From Nesterenkonia alba DSM 19423 (GTDB lineage: Bacteria; Actinomycetota; Actinomycetes; Actinomycetales; Micrococcaceae): a stretch of 64,000 bases of DNA. The DNA is taken from contig NZ_ATXP01000012.1 in assembly GCF_000421745.1 (NCBI RefSeq), positions 22,183-86,182 on the forward strand. Direction: 5' to 3'. The notes beneath the pieces were generated by a model. That model saw only the letters and a list, made by a program, of their open reading frames with translations. It was not told the DNA's origin and did not search any database. The translations under genes and the position numbers were made by a program. Shown here in pieces: positions 16,448-26,020 of the stretch; position 1 is the stretch's first letter; every line of letters starts with the position of its first letter.

Positions 16448-16755
16448 GCTTATGGGCATGGGTGCTCGTGGGTGCCGCCGCCGCGTTCGCGCTGAAGATC
16501 CTGGGCTACCTGGTCCCCGGCGCGTGGCTGAGCCACCCGCTGGTGGGCCGGATCTCCGGGCTGCTGACGATCGGGCTGCTCGCCTCCTTGGTGGCGATGA
16601 ACACCTTCTCCAGTGACGGGGGTATCACCTTCGATGCCCGCTTGGGTGCCCTGGCTGCCGCTGCGGTGGCGCTGATGCTGCGCGCCCCGTTCATCGTGGT
16701 GGTGATCGTCGGGGCTGCGGCGGCAGCCGGGCTGCGTCTGCTCGGAGTCCCGTAG
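16444..16755 (+). CDS. azlD: AzlD domain-containing protein
   Basis: A 103-aa small membrane partner of AzlC. It has three to four hydrophobic helices and the family pattern ALKILGYLVPG...HPLVGRI in the first half and FDARLGALAAAAVAL in the second. It starts at the ATGA overlap with azlC. It ends one base from the convergent stress-protein gene, leaving no room for a dedicated terminator. Confidence 0.88.
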   Translation: MSLWAWVLVGAAAAFALKILGYLVPGAWLSHPLVGRISGLLTIGLLASLVAMNTFSSDGGITFDARLGALAAAAVALMLRAPFIVVVIVGAAAAAGLRLLGVP

Positions 16756-16756
16756 T

Positions 16757-17764
16757 TCAGCGGGTGAACTCGGGCTGGTCGGCGAGACGTTCGTCCTCCA
16801 GTGGGGGCACCACCATGACCGGACCGGCTGCTTGCGCCAGTACCGCCCGGGAGACCGAGCCCAGCAACGCCGAGGCCACTCCACCCCGGCCGCGGGTCCC
16901 CACCACGGTCAACTGTGCATCGGCGCTGATCTCGCGCAGCACGTCAACGGGGTCACCGGGTTCCACATGCGCGGTGATCTCCAGATCCGGGTAGTGGGCT
17001 TGGACCCAGCGCCGCTCGGCTTCGAGCGCTTCGTGTAATTCCGCGGCGCGCCGATCGGTGTCCTCGGCGCCCCGCGGGGCCATATCCGGGTACCACATCA
17101 GGGCGCTGTCCAGCGGGGGCAGGACCAAGATGAGTCGCAGCGGCACATCGCGCTCGGCGGCGGCCTCAGCGGCTTGCAGTACGGCCACTCGGCTCTGCGG
17201 GGAACCATCGATCCCGACGACGACGGGTTCAGTCCGGTCACTGGGGGCGAACCGTTGGGTGCCCTCGCCGGCTACAGCGGCGTAGCTGCGGGGGACCACC
17301 ACAGTGGGGCATTCGGCGTGTGCCGGTAGCGCGGAGGAGACCGAACCGAGCAGCCGGCCCAGAAAGCCGCCGCGTCCACGTGCCCCGACCACCACCAGTT
17401 GAGCGGAGGATGAGAGCTTGACGAGTACACCGGCGGCGTCGCCTTCGGCGGGCCGGTAATGCACCTCACCGGGATAATCGGCCAGGTATTCGCGGGCCTG
17501 GTCCAGGACCTTCTCCGTGGCTTCGCGCTTGACCTGCTCTTCGGGAACATCGGGGACTGCAGCCAGGGTGGTGTAGACCGCCGGTGCGATGGTGAATGCT
17601 GTCACCACTGTCAGTGGGATGTCCCGGCGCTGGGCGGCTCGGGCCCCGTAGTGCAGAGCGAGCGTGCCTTGTTCGGAGGCGTCATAGCCGACCACCACGC
17701 CGAGGGGGCGGTGCTCGGTGGTGAACCCAGTTGTGCCTGAGGTTGTCTGAACACCGTTGTTCAT
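16757..17764 (-). CDS. Universal stress protein, two Usp domains
   Basis: A 335-aa paralogue of the stress protein at 1775-2830. Domain 1 starts at VVVGYDASEQGTLAL and ends at GARGRGGFLGRLLGS. Domain 2 starts at VVVGIDGSPQSRVA and ends at GTRGRGGVASALLGS. Both have the G-x-x-G-x9-G-S ATP-binding pattern. ATG at 17764 has AGGAGAGG upstream. The gene is divergent from fructose-bisphosphate aldolase. The intergenic region holds a TTCTAC-N5-GTAGAA palindrome plus an extra TTCTAC half-site at 17848, so the two genes may be co-regulated. Confidence 0.9.
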   Translation of the reverse strand: MNNGVQTTSGTTGFTTEHRPLGVVVGYDASEQGTLALHYGARAAQRRDIPLTVVTAFTIAPAVYTTLAAVPDVPEEQVKREATEKVLDQAREYLADYPGEVHYRPAEGDAAGVLVKLSSSAQLVVVGARGRGGFLGRLLGSVSSALPAHAECPTVVVPRSYAAVAGEGTQRFAPSDRTEPVVVGIDGSPQSRVAVLQAAEAAAERDVPLRLILVLPPLDSALMWYPDMAPRGAEDTDRRAAELHEALEAERRWVQAHYPDLEITAHVEPGDPVDVLREISADAQLTVVGTRGRGGVASALLGSVSRAVLAQAAGPVMVVPPLEDERLADQPEFTR

Positions 17765-17860
17765 GGTGGACCTCTCCTGCGGGGCGTGAGGTCGTCAATG
17801 GGCGGGGACGGCCGCCCCGACTGGTGAAACAATCCCCGTCGGCTTCATTCTACCTCCTTG

Positions 17861-17877
17861 TTCTACACGCCGTAGAA
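17861..17877. promoter_or_regulatory. TTCTAC-N5-GTAGAA palindrome, divergent usp/fba region
   Basis: TTCTACACGCCGTAGAA is a perfect inverted repeat. An additional TTCTAC half-site lies 13 nt to the left (17848-17853). Position between divergent starts (17764 and 17976) allows control of both genes. Confidence 0.65.
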
Positions 17878-17975
17878 ATCCGGTGTGGTCCGGCTCTCCC
17901 TCTTCTCTGAGGTGGCGGCTAGGATTGGCAGAGCAAAGCAAGCGGACAACGACCCCCGTGACAAAGGAGTGCAGC

Positions 17976-18998
<1,023 letters not shown>

Positions 18999-19020
18999 CC
19001 GCCCACGTCAGCCGGGGGAG

Positions 19021-19052
19021 CGGTCGGTCTCAGGGTGAGATGACACCGACCG
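19021..19052 (+). terminator. Hairpin after fba
   Basis: CGGTCGGT (19021-19028) pairs with ACCGACCG (19045-19052) across a 16-nt loop. It lies 22 nt after the aldolase stop and has no clear T-run. Confidence 0.4.
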
Positions 19053-19084
19053 TCGGGGGAGAACAGTTATTTACTACACTGTAT

Positions 19085-19101
19085 TTCTACTGTGCGTAGA
19101 A
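19085..19101. promoter_or_regulatory. TTCTAC-N5-GTAGAA palindrome before the cation ATPase
   Basis: TTCTACTGTGCGTAGAA is perfect and only 20 nt before the ATG at 19122. This position would block promoter or ribosome access if a repressor bound. TACACTGTA just upstream (19075-19083) adds partial symmetry. Confidence 0.65.
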
Positions 19102-19121
19102 ATGATCTCCGAGGATGGTAC

Positions 19122-21809
19122 ATGACGCTCACCCCCGCAGCTGAAGCACACACTCTTTCCCCTGAGGAGGTTCTGCGTCTCCACCAGGTGGATCCGGATG
19201 CGGGGCTGAACAGTGCCGAGGCGGCCCAGCGCCTCAGCGAGGTTGGGCCCAACGAGCTGCCCGCTGCGGAGAAGGACAGCGTCGTCGTCCGTTTTCTGCG
19301 GCACCTCAACGATGTGCTCATTTACGTGCTCCTTGGGGCTGCCGTACTCACCGCTCTGCTGCAGCATTGGGTGGACACTGCGGTCATCCTCGCGGTGGTG
19401 GTGGTCAACGCAACGGTCGGTTTCCTTCAGGAAGGTCGAGCTGAACGTGCCCTGGAGGGCATCCGGCAGATGCTCTCTCCCACGGCCACCGCCCGCCGGG
19501 AGGGGAACTGGACCACCGTCCCCGCTGAGGAACTGGTCCCCGGTGACGTCGTCCGGCTGCGGGCCGGGGACAAAGTGCCCGCGGACCTGCGATTGCTGCA
19601 GGCCCATGACCTGGCGATCGAAGAGTCCGCGCTGACCGGGGAATCAGTGCCCAGTGAGAAGACCATCCACCCGGTGGAGGCGGAGGCTCCCCTGGGTGAC
19701 CGGGCAGGCATGGCCTACTCAGGGACGATGGTTTCCTCCGGGGCCGGGCTCGGAGTGGTGACCGCCACCGGTTCCCAGACGGAGATCGGGCGGATCAACA
19801 CCATGATGAGCGAGGTCGAATCGCTCCAGACTCCCTTGACCCGGCAGATTGCGGCGTTCGGTCGGCTGCTGGCCCTGGGCGTGGTGGCCATGACCGTGGT
19901 GCTGGTGCTCATCGGCGCCCTGGTGCACGGCACTGATCTCGGCGAGCTGCTGCAGGCCGCGGCCAGCTTCGCCGTGGCCGCCATCCCCGAAGGTCTGCCG
20001 GCACTCATCACCATCACCCTGGCGCTGGGGGTCCAAACCATGGCCCGCCGCAATGCGATCACCCGGCGGCTTCCAGCAGTGCAGACCCTCGGCAGTGTGA
20101 CGAGTATCTGCTCTGACAAAACCGGCACGCTGACGAAGAACGAGATGACCGTGACTGACGTCGTCGTCGGTGGTGAAGAATTCAGCGTCACCGGTGGCGG
20201 GTACGCCCCTGAAGGTCAGGTGCTCACCGCCGAGGGGTCCCCGGTCACCGCCGAGCACCCCAGCCTGGGACGGCTCGTGGCGGCGATGAGTATCGCCAAT
20301 GACACCCAGCTGGTGCAGAAGCAGGACCGGTGGACCATCAGCGGTGAACCCACCGAAGGCGCACTGATGGCCCTGGCCGGCAAACTCGAGGTGGACCCGC
20401 AGACCACGAGGCGGCTGACCACCCTGCCGTTCAGCTCCGAGTACAAACTCATGGCCACGGTGGCTGAGATGGAGCCCCGCCGAGTGCTCGTCAAAGGGGC
20501 TCCCGACCGGCTGCTAGACCGCTCCAGCGGCCAACTGACGCCCGCCGGGGAGCGCGAACCCCTCGACCGGGCCGTCTGGGAGGAACACATCGATGCGCTT
20601 TCCTCCCGGGGGTTGCGGGTCCTCGCTGCCGCCGAACGCGAAGCCACCTCCGCGGATGCGGAGAAACTCACCATCGACTCCCTCGGTGAGGACCTGACCT
20701 TCCTGGGCATCGTGGGGATTGTGGACCCGCCACGGGAGGAGGCCATCGCCGCGGTGGAGGTCTGCCACGAGGCCGGAATCAGCGTGAAGATGATTACCGG
20801 CGACCACGTTGGTACCGCCACCGCCATCGCGCAGCAGATGGGACTCGACCACGGGGCCGGGGCCGTCTCCGGGTCGCAGATCGAGGCAGCCGACGACGAC
20901 GAACTGCGTCGGCTAGCCACCGAGCACAACGTCTTTGCCCGCACCAGTCCGGAGCACAAACTCCGGCTGGTCACCGCCCTCCAGGCTGAGGGGGAAGTCG
21001 TGGCGATGACCGGTGACGGTGTCAACGACGCCCCCGCCCTGCGGCGGGCCGATGTCGGCGTCGCCATGGGGGTCAAAGGCACCGAGGTGACCAAGGAGTC
21101 GGCCGAGATTGTCCTGGCCGATGACAACTTCACCAGTATCGAGGTTGCCGTCGAAGAGGGCCGGCGGATCTACGACAACCTCCGCAAGGCCATCGTCTTC
21201 CTGCTCCCCACCAACGGGGCGCAGTCAGCAGTGGTGCTCTTTGCCGTGGCCCTGGGGTGGACCCTGCCGCTGACCCCGCTGCAGGTGCTGTGGGCCAATA
21301 TGGTCACCGCAGTGACCCTGGCTTTCGCCTTCGCGTTCGAACCCGCCGAACAGGGGTTGATGAAGCGGCCTCCGCGGGACCCGGCCAAGGGGATCGTTGA
21401 AGTCCGTCACGTGGTCCAGATTGCCGTGGTCTCGCTGCTCATCGCCGCAGCGACCATCGGGGTCTTCCAATGGCGGATCGCCGCAGGAGATGAGCTCGAC
21501 GCCGCCCGCACGATCGCCACTACCGTGCTGGTGGTCTGCCAAGCGTTCTACCTGTTCAACGTCAAGGCGCTGGAGACCAGCAGTATGAACCTCGCCAGCC
21601 TGTTCAACAACCGGGTGGCCTGGGGCTGTGTGGCGGGACTGACCGGGCTGCAGGTGCTGTTCATCTACGCCCCACCGTTGCAGGCACTGTTCGACTCCAC
21701 CGCCCTGGACCCGGCCCACCTGCTCATCATCACCGGGGCCGGGGTGATCGTCTTCCTCATCACCGAGGTCTTCAAGCTGGCCATGTACCGTCGGGTGCAG
21801 ACCGCCTGA
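19122..21809 (+). CDS. P2-type cation-transporting ATPase (Ca2+/PacL-like)
   Basis: An 895-aa P-type ATPase. It has an N-terminal cation-ATPase domain (LSPEEVLRLHQVDPDAGLNSAEAAQRL, abridged), actuator loop ALTGESVPSEK, and PEGLPALITITLALG in the ion-path helix typical of the P2 (Ca2+ or Na+/K+) group. Phosphorylation site SDKTGTLTKNE is at about Asp332, with MITGDH and MTGDGVNDAPALRRADVG hinge motifs. There are about ten membrane helices. Ca2+ is the most likely ion, but Mg2+ or Na+ cannot be excluded. ATG at 19122 has GAGGA upstream. A HAD hydrolase follows after 20 nt. The operator-like palindrome is immediately upstream. This resembles mycobacterial CtpF, a dormancy-regulon ATPase. Confidence 0.92.
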   Translation: MTLTPAAEAHTLSPEEVLRLHQVDPDAGLNSAEAAQRLSEVGPNELPAAEKDSVVVRFLRHLNDVLIYVLLGAAVLTALLQHWVDTAVILAVVVVNATVGFLQEGRAERALEGIRQMLSPTATARREGNWTTVPAEELVPGDVVRLRAGDKVPADLRLLQAHDLAIEESALTGESVPSEKTIHPVEAEAPLGDRAGMAYSGTMVSSGAGLGVVTATGSQTEIGRINTMMSEVESLQTPLTRQIAAFGRLLALGVVAMTVVLVLIGALVHGTDLGELLQAAASFAVAAIPEGLPALITITLALGVQTMARRNAITRRLPAVQTLGSVTSICSDKTGTLTKNEMTVTDVVVGGEEFSVTGGGYAPEGQVLTAEGSPVTAEHPSLGRLVAAMSIANDTQLVQKQDRWTISGEPTEGALMALAGKLEVDPQTTRRLTTLPFSSEYKLMATVAEMEPRRVLVKGAPDRLLDRSSGQLTPAGEREPLDRAVWEEHIDALSSRGLRVLAAAEREATSADAEKLTIDSLGEDLTFLGIVGIVDPPREEAIAAVEVCHEAGISVKMITGDHVGTATAIAQQMGLDHGAGAVSGSQIEAADDDELRRLATEHNVFARTSPEHKLRLVTALQAEGEVVAMTGDGVNDAPALRRADVGVAMGVKGTEVTKESAEIVLADDNFTSIEVAVEEGRRIYDNLRKAIVFLLPTNGAQSAVVLFAVALGWTLPLTPLQVLWANMVTAVTLAFAFAFEPAEQGLMKRPPRDPAKGIVEVRHVVQIAVVSLLIAAATIGVFQWRIAAGDELDAARTIATTVLVVCQAFYLFNVKALETSSMNLASLFNNRVAWGCVAGLTGLQVLFIYAPPLQALFDSTALDPAHLLIITGAGVIVFLITEVFKLAMYRRVQTA

Positions 21810-21829
21810 ACGCATAAGGGGACCATCAG

Positions 21830-22729
21830 ATGAGTGTGCGGGACAAGCTGCTCGTGCTGGACTTTGACGGCACCCTCTGCCTGGGTGAGGACCCGGTCCT
21901 GGCGTACGCCGAACAGGTTGATACCCGGTTGGCCGCCACCGGTCGCGCCACCAACCTGCCCCGCCCCGTGCGGCAGATCGTTGCCGAGGCCTTTGCCACC
22001 GACTCCCTGCTAGCCGAGGACATCACCTACACCCAGGCAGGCCACCCCACTGCAGTCACCCCGTCGGCGCCCAGTGCTCGTTCTGCCTCCGGAGCTGGTC
22101 TCCCCTCGGGTGCGGTCTCACCCGGTGCTGGATCCGCAGCGGTTGCCCCCGCCCACCCGGTCGCCTGGCCATTGCAGGACGGCTACCAGCTGGTGCAACT
22201 ACTGGCCACCCAGGCGGGGCTGCCCATCGAGGAATCCTCCGCCGCCTTCCGCGCCGCCCGGGACAGCCTGGTCACCGCCGGCTTAGAGCACACCGATCTC
22301 CACGCCCCTGCCGGGGCACGCCGGCTTCTGGCGGCACTGAGGCGCGAGGTCGTCGTCGTACTCATCACCAACTCCCCGGCCGCTGGTTTCACCCCCTGGC
22401 TGGAAACCCTCGGGCTGCAGGAGGCCTTCGACGCCGTCATCAACGACGCCCGCAAACCTTTCGGCATGCCGGAGGCCCTCGACTCGGCCCGAAAGGCTGC
22501 GCCTGCCCCCATCGATGACACAGCGATCTGCTCCGTCGGTGACATCTGGGGCAATGACCTTGCCCACGTCCACGCCCGCGGCGGGACCACCGTGCTTATC
22601 GACCGGTTCTCCACCGGGCTCGGGACCCCCGATCACCGGGTGCGTTCCTGGGCTGAAGCTGCGCCCATCCTCAGCGCTTGGGCGGGACTTCGTCACGGCC
22701 ACATCACCTCGGCGGAAACCGAAAGTTAA
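21830..22729 (+). CDS. HAD family hydrolase
   Basis: A 299-aa HAD-superfamily protein. Motif I is LDFDGTL (Asp11/Asp13), motif II VVVLITNSP, motif III Lys in NDARKPFGMP, and motif IV VGDIWGNDLAHVHARG. The cap region includes a low-complexity Ala/Ser/Pro/Gly insertion (about residues 80-110) not usual in the family. It is likely a phosphatase; substrate unknown. It starts 20 nt after the ATPase stop with GGGGA upstream, so it is probably co-transcribed and under the same palindrome. Confidence 0.82.
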   Translation: MSVRDKLLVLDFDGTLCLGEDPVLAYAEQVDTRLAATGRATNLPRPVRQIVAEAFATDSLLAEDITYTQAGHPTAVTPSAPSARSASGAGLPSGAVSPGAGSAAVAPAHPVAWPLQDGYQLVQLLATQAGLPIEESSAAFRAARDSLVTAGLEHTDLHAPAGARRLLAALRREVVVVLITNSPAAGFTPWLETLGLQEAFDAVINDARKPFGMPEALDSARKAAPAPIDDTAICSVGDIWGNDLAHVHARGGTTVLIDRFSTGLGTPDHRVRSWAEAAPILSAWAGLRHGHITSAETES

Positions 22730-22765
22730 CAACAGGTGACAGCTTGCCGAACCGGGCGCTCACAG

Positions 22766-22794
22766 GTTGTGGCAAGGTTCACCACCGCTTACTC
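22766..22794 (+). promoter_or_regulatory. Weak PHO-box-like element before phnD
   Basis: One exact GTTCACC at 22777-22783 is flanked at 11-nt steps by GTTGTGG and CTTACTC, each a poor match. The gene context (phosphonate-type uptake) makes PhoP control reasonable, but the repeat evidence is much weaker than at 622. Confidence 0.3.
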
Positions 22795-22866
22795 TGATGC
22801 CCAGACCCGCGGGGCTCCGTGGGCTGTATCCGCACCTGCATCTTGACGAACTTAAGGAAGTTCCAC

Positions 22867-23949
22867 ATGCGTACCACCACCAAGTCTGCGTTCGCCCTGG
22901 CTAGTGTGCTGACTCTGGCGCTCACCGCCTGCGCAGGTGACGAAGAGGACGTCACCACTGACGACGATGACGACGACGTCGCCGACACTGACGAGGACAA
23001 CGGCACCGACGACACCGGCGATGACGACGCTGACGCCGGCAGCGGCATCGAATCCGTCGACGAGATCGTCATCGGCCTGGTCCCCTCCACGGAAGCAGCC
23101 GCAGCTGAGGAAGAGGCCGCCGACGAGATCGCCGAGCAGCTCTCCGAAGCCCTCGGCGGGCACCCGGTGGCCATCGATGTGGCCGACAGCTACGTCGGCG
23201 TCATCCAAGGGATGCAGTCCGGGGATATCCACCTGGTGATGTCTGGTCCGATCGGCCTGATTCAGGCTGAGGAAGAGGCCAACGCCACTCCGATCCTGCA
23301 GTCCATCCGCCACGGCTCCGACCTCTACGTCACCCAGTGGTTCACCAACGACCCGGACACCTACTGCGTGGAGGAAGAGCCCGAGGAGATCGACGGCTAC
23401 CTCTTCTGCAACGGGATCACCCCGGACTCTGAGCCCGGTCCGCTGGGTGAGGCCGGTCTGGAAGCGATCGAGGACGGCACCCCGGTGGCCTACGTGGAGG
23501 AAGGCTCGGCCTCCGGGTTCTACTTCCCGCAGACTCAGCTCAACGAACTCGGCGTGGAAGTTGACGCTCAGTTCGCCGGCAGCCACGACGCCGCCGTGGA
23601 GAACGTCTACAACGGCGAGTTCCCCATCGGTACCTCCTTCGACGACGCCCGCGGCAACATCGAAGAGGACTACCCCGATGTGGGCGAGCAGGTCGTGGTC
23701 TTCGCCTGGGCTGGTCCCATCCCCAATGACGGAATCGTCGCCGCCGATGTCTTCAGCGATGAAGAACTCGAGATCATCACCGAGGCGTGGCTGAGCTTCG
23801 GTGAAGAGGTTGAGGTCGCTGACGAGGACGAAGGCACTGAGGGTGACCCGCTCTACCAGGTCTACGAGATTGAGGGTCTGGTGGAAGCCGACCTCGAAGC
23901 TCTCGACCTGGCTCGTGAGGTCTACCACGAGTTCGGCGACGACGAGTAA
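22867..23949 (+). CDS. phnD: PhnD-like phosphonate/phosphite ABC transporter substrate-binding lipoprotein
   Basis: A 360-aa lipoprotein with lipobox LTACAG (Cys22) after a Lys-containing signal. An extremely Asp/Glu-rich spacer (about 25-60) precedes the binding domain. The domain starts at IVIGLVPSTEA, the PhnD-type entry, with IHLVMSGPIG and VAYVEEGSASGFYFPQ as ligand-loop segments. The ligand could be phosphonate, phosphite or hypophosphite; sequence cannot tell. ATG at 22867 has AAGGAAG upstream. It is first of the phnD-C-E-E operon. A stem-loop between phnD and phnC may keep phnD mRNA more abundant. Confidence 0.87.
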   Translation: MRTTTKSAFALASVLTLALTACAGDEEDVTTDDDDDDVADTDEDNGTDDTGDDDADAGSGIESVDEIVIGLVPSTEAAAAEEEAADEIAEQLSEALGGHPVAIDVADSYVGVIQGMQSGDIHLVMSGPIGLIQAEEEANATPILQSIRHGSDLYVTQWFTNDPDTYCVEEEPEEIDGYLFCNGITPDSEPGPLGEAGLEAIEDGTPVAYVEEGSASGFYFPQTQLNELGVEVDAQFAGSHDAAVENVYNGEFPIGTSFDDARGNIEEDYPDVGEQVVVFAWAGPIPNDGIVAADVFSDEELEIITEAWLSFGEEVEVADEDEGTEGDPLYQVYEIEGLVEADLEALDLAREVYHEFGDDE

Positions 23950-24005
23950 CCTGTAACCAACCCGCGGCACCTCCGTCCCCGAGAGGAGAAGCCGCTCGCG
24001 CTCCA

Positions 24006-24050
24006 CGCCGGGGCGGGCCACCCCACGAGGCAGGGTGTTCCGCCCCGGCG
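24006..24050 (+). promoter_or_regulatory. Strong intercistronic stem-loop between phnD and phnC
   Basis: CGCCGGGGCGG pairs perfectly (11 bp) with CCGCCCCGGCG, and an inner CACCC/GGGTG pair extends it. Placed after a substrate-binding-protein gene, it likely stabilises phnD mRNA or attenuates transcription into phnC. Confidence 0.55.
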
Positions 24051-24077
24051 GAGGCGTCCCGGCGGCCTGAGAGAACT

Positions 24078-24938
24078 ATGATCAAGTTCGAGAACGTCGA
24101 TGTGGTCTACCCCAATGGATTCAAAGGGCTGGACGACGTCAACCTGAACATCAGCCAGGGCGAGTTCGTGGCCATCATCGGGCTCTCCGGCGCCGGCAAG
24201 TCCACCCTCATCCGGGCGGTCAACGGCCTGGTCCCCTACACCGCGGGGGTGCTCACCGTGGGGGAGACCGTGGTGGATCCTAAGAACAAATCCAAGCTGC
24301 GGAAGCTGCGCTCCAAAGTGGGCATGATTTTCCAGCAGTTCAATAATGTGGGCCGCATCAGTGTGCTGAACAACGTGCTCATCGGCCGTTCTGCGGTGAC
24401 CCCCACCTGGCGTTCACTCATCGGGTGGTACTCCGAGGCGGATAAGGAAGTCGCCTTCCAATCCCTGGAACGAGTGGGCATTGTGGAGAAGGCCTACGAC
24501 CGTGCCTCATCCCTCTCCGGAGGCCAGCAGCAGCGCGTGGCGATCGCCCGGGTGCTCGCCCAGGACCCGGAGGTCATCCTCGCCGACGAACCGGTTGCCT
24601 CCCTGGATCCGCCCACCGCCCGTAAGGTCCTCGGTGACCTGCGCCGTATCCAACAGGACTTGGGCATCACCTGCATTGTGAATATGCACCACCTGGATCT
24701 CGCCCGCGACTACGCTGACCGGATCATCGGGATGCGTGCCGGCCAGGTGGTCTTCGACGGGCGGACCGAGGAAGCCACCGACGCCGTCATTGAGGATGTG
24801 TACCAGCGCTCCCTCACCGCCGAGGATGTCGCCAGCCTCGATGCGCCCATCAGCCTCGATGACCTGCCTGAGGGTGCCACAGTCGAGGATCTTGAAGAAG
24901 CCGTCGCGGCCGCAGGCGACGCCGACGGGAAGCGCTGA
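24078..24938 (+). CDS. phnC: Phosphonate-type ABC transporter ATP-binding protein
   Basis: A 286-aa ATPase with Walker A GLSGAGKST (about 36-44), Q-loop FQQFNNVGRISVLNNV (typical of PhnC), signature LSGGQQQRVAIARVL, Walker B VILADEPVASLDP and H-loop NMHHLDLA. An extra acidic C-terminal tail of about 30 aa follows the usual end. It powers the PhnE permeases encoded next. The next start is 5 nt after its stop. Confidence 0.93.
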   Translation: MIKFENVDVVYPNGFKGLDDVNLNISQGEFVAIIGLSGAGKSTLIRAVNGLVPYTAGVLTVGETVVDPKNKSKLRKLRSKVGMIFQQFNNVGRISVLNNVLIGRSAVTPTWRSLIGWYSEADKEVAFQSLERVGIVEKAYDRASSLSGGQQQRVAIARVLAQDPEVILADEPVASLDPPTARKVLGDLRRIQQDLGITCIVNMHHLDLARDYADRIIGMRAGQVVFDGRTEEATDAVIEDVYQRSLTAEDVASLDAPISLDDLPEGATVEDLEEAVAAAGDADGKR

Positions 24939-24943
24939 GGCAC

Positions 24944-26020
24944 GTGACCGCAGTCGCCGAACCGACCACCACGACGTCGTCGAGCACGACGACGCCGCAG
25001 CGGCCTCAACCACCGAAACCACCGCTGAGGGCCTACCTGGGTCTAGTGCTCATCGCCGTGGCGGCCTTCGCGTTCTTCTGGTGGACCCGCGAGGACACTT
25101 CGGTTCTTTTCCTGCCGCTGGGGTTCACCACCCTGTGGGCCCCGCAATGGCCGCTGATCGGTTTCCTGGTGATGCTGGCGGTGCTGGGGTTCTGCTGGTT
25201 CACCCGCACCGGGCCCATGGGTGCCCTGGGTGCGCTGTCGGTGGTGATTGTCACCTATTGGGCCGGATCAAATATCTACTTCCTGGACCGGATTGTGGAT
25301 GTGCCCGGCCGGCTCACCGGAGGCAACACCCGCGATCAGCTCATCGGCTACTTCAACCCGGACTGGCAGTACCTGCTGTTCAGTAATGTGGCCGGAACAT
25401 CCCGGCCCATCTGGGGTGAATGGCTCATCACCCTGTGTATGGCTGTGGTCGCGACGATCGTGGGCTGTTTCATCGGACTGCTGCTGGCGATGGCCGCCTC
25501 CCCGGTCTCCAGCCCGAATAAAGCCACCAGCCAGACCATCAAGGCCGCCAACTCGGTGATCCGCTCGATTCCCGACGTCGCCTGGGCACTGCTGTTCGCC
25601 GTGTTTATCGGCTCCACTGCCTACGGGTACGGGGCGCTGGCCGCAGTGCTGGCGCTCATCATGTTCAATATCGGGATCGTCGCCAAACTGCTCGGCGAAT
25701 CGATCGACGCCATCCCGCTTGGCCCCATTGAGGCGGCTGATGCTTCCGGGGCGAACCTGCTGCAGCGAGACCGGGTGGCCGTGCTGCCGGCAGTCATGCC
25801 CAGCTTCATCTCCTATAGCCTCTACGTCTTTGAGCTGAACATCCGTGCTTCGGCGGCGCTCGGCGTCGTCGGGGTCGCCGGGATCGGTGGAGAGCTCAGC
25901 CGCCAGATCAACCGCATGTCCCAGGGGTATGAGAACGTCGGGGCGATCCTGTGGGCACTGGTGCTGGTGGTGCTGCTGGTGGATCTGCTCTCACTGTGGA
26001 TCCGGAGGAAGCTGCTGTGA
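24944..26020 (+). CDS. phnE: Phosphonate-type ABC permease (PhnE)
   Basis: A 358-aa permease. A Thr/Ser/Pro-rich cytoplasmic N-terminus precedes two extra hydrophobic helices, then a standard PhnE core of about six helices. The EAA loop (IDAIPLGPIEAADASGA) is followed by RASAALGVVGVAGIGGELSRQIN. The start is GTG at 24944 just after phnC. Its stop overlaps the next permease start by 4 nt (GTGA). Confidence 0.92.
   Translation: MTAVAEPTTTTSSSTTTPQRPQPPKPPLRAYLGLVLIAVAAFAFFWWTREDTSVLFLPLGFTTLWAPQWPLIGFLVMLAVLGFCWFTRTGPMGALGALSVVIVTYWAGSNIYFLDRIVDVPGRLTGGNTRDQLIGYFNPDWQYLLFSNVAGTSRPIWGEWLITLCMAVVATIVGCFIGLLLAMAASPVSSPNKATSQTIKAANSVIRSIPDVAWALLFAVFIGSTAYGYGALAAVLALIMFNIGIVAKLLGESIDAIPLGPIEAADASGANLLQRDRVAVLPAVMPSFISYSLYVFELNIRASAALGVVGVAGIGGELSRQINRMSQGYENVGAILWALVLVVLLVDLLSLWIRRKLL

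Noticed and set aside
22852..24021. 389-codon frame opposite phnD
   Set aside because: Antisense to a clearly coding lipoprotein gene; its length results from GC-rich codon bias.
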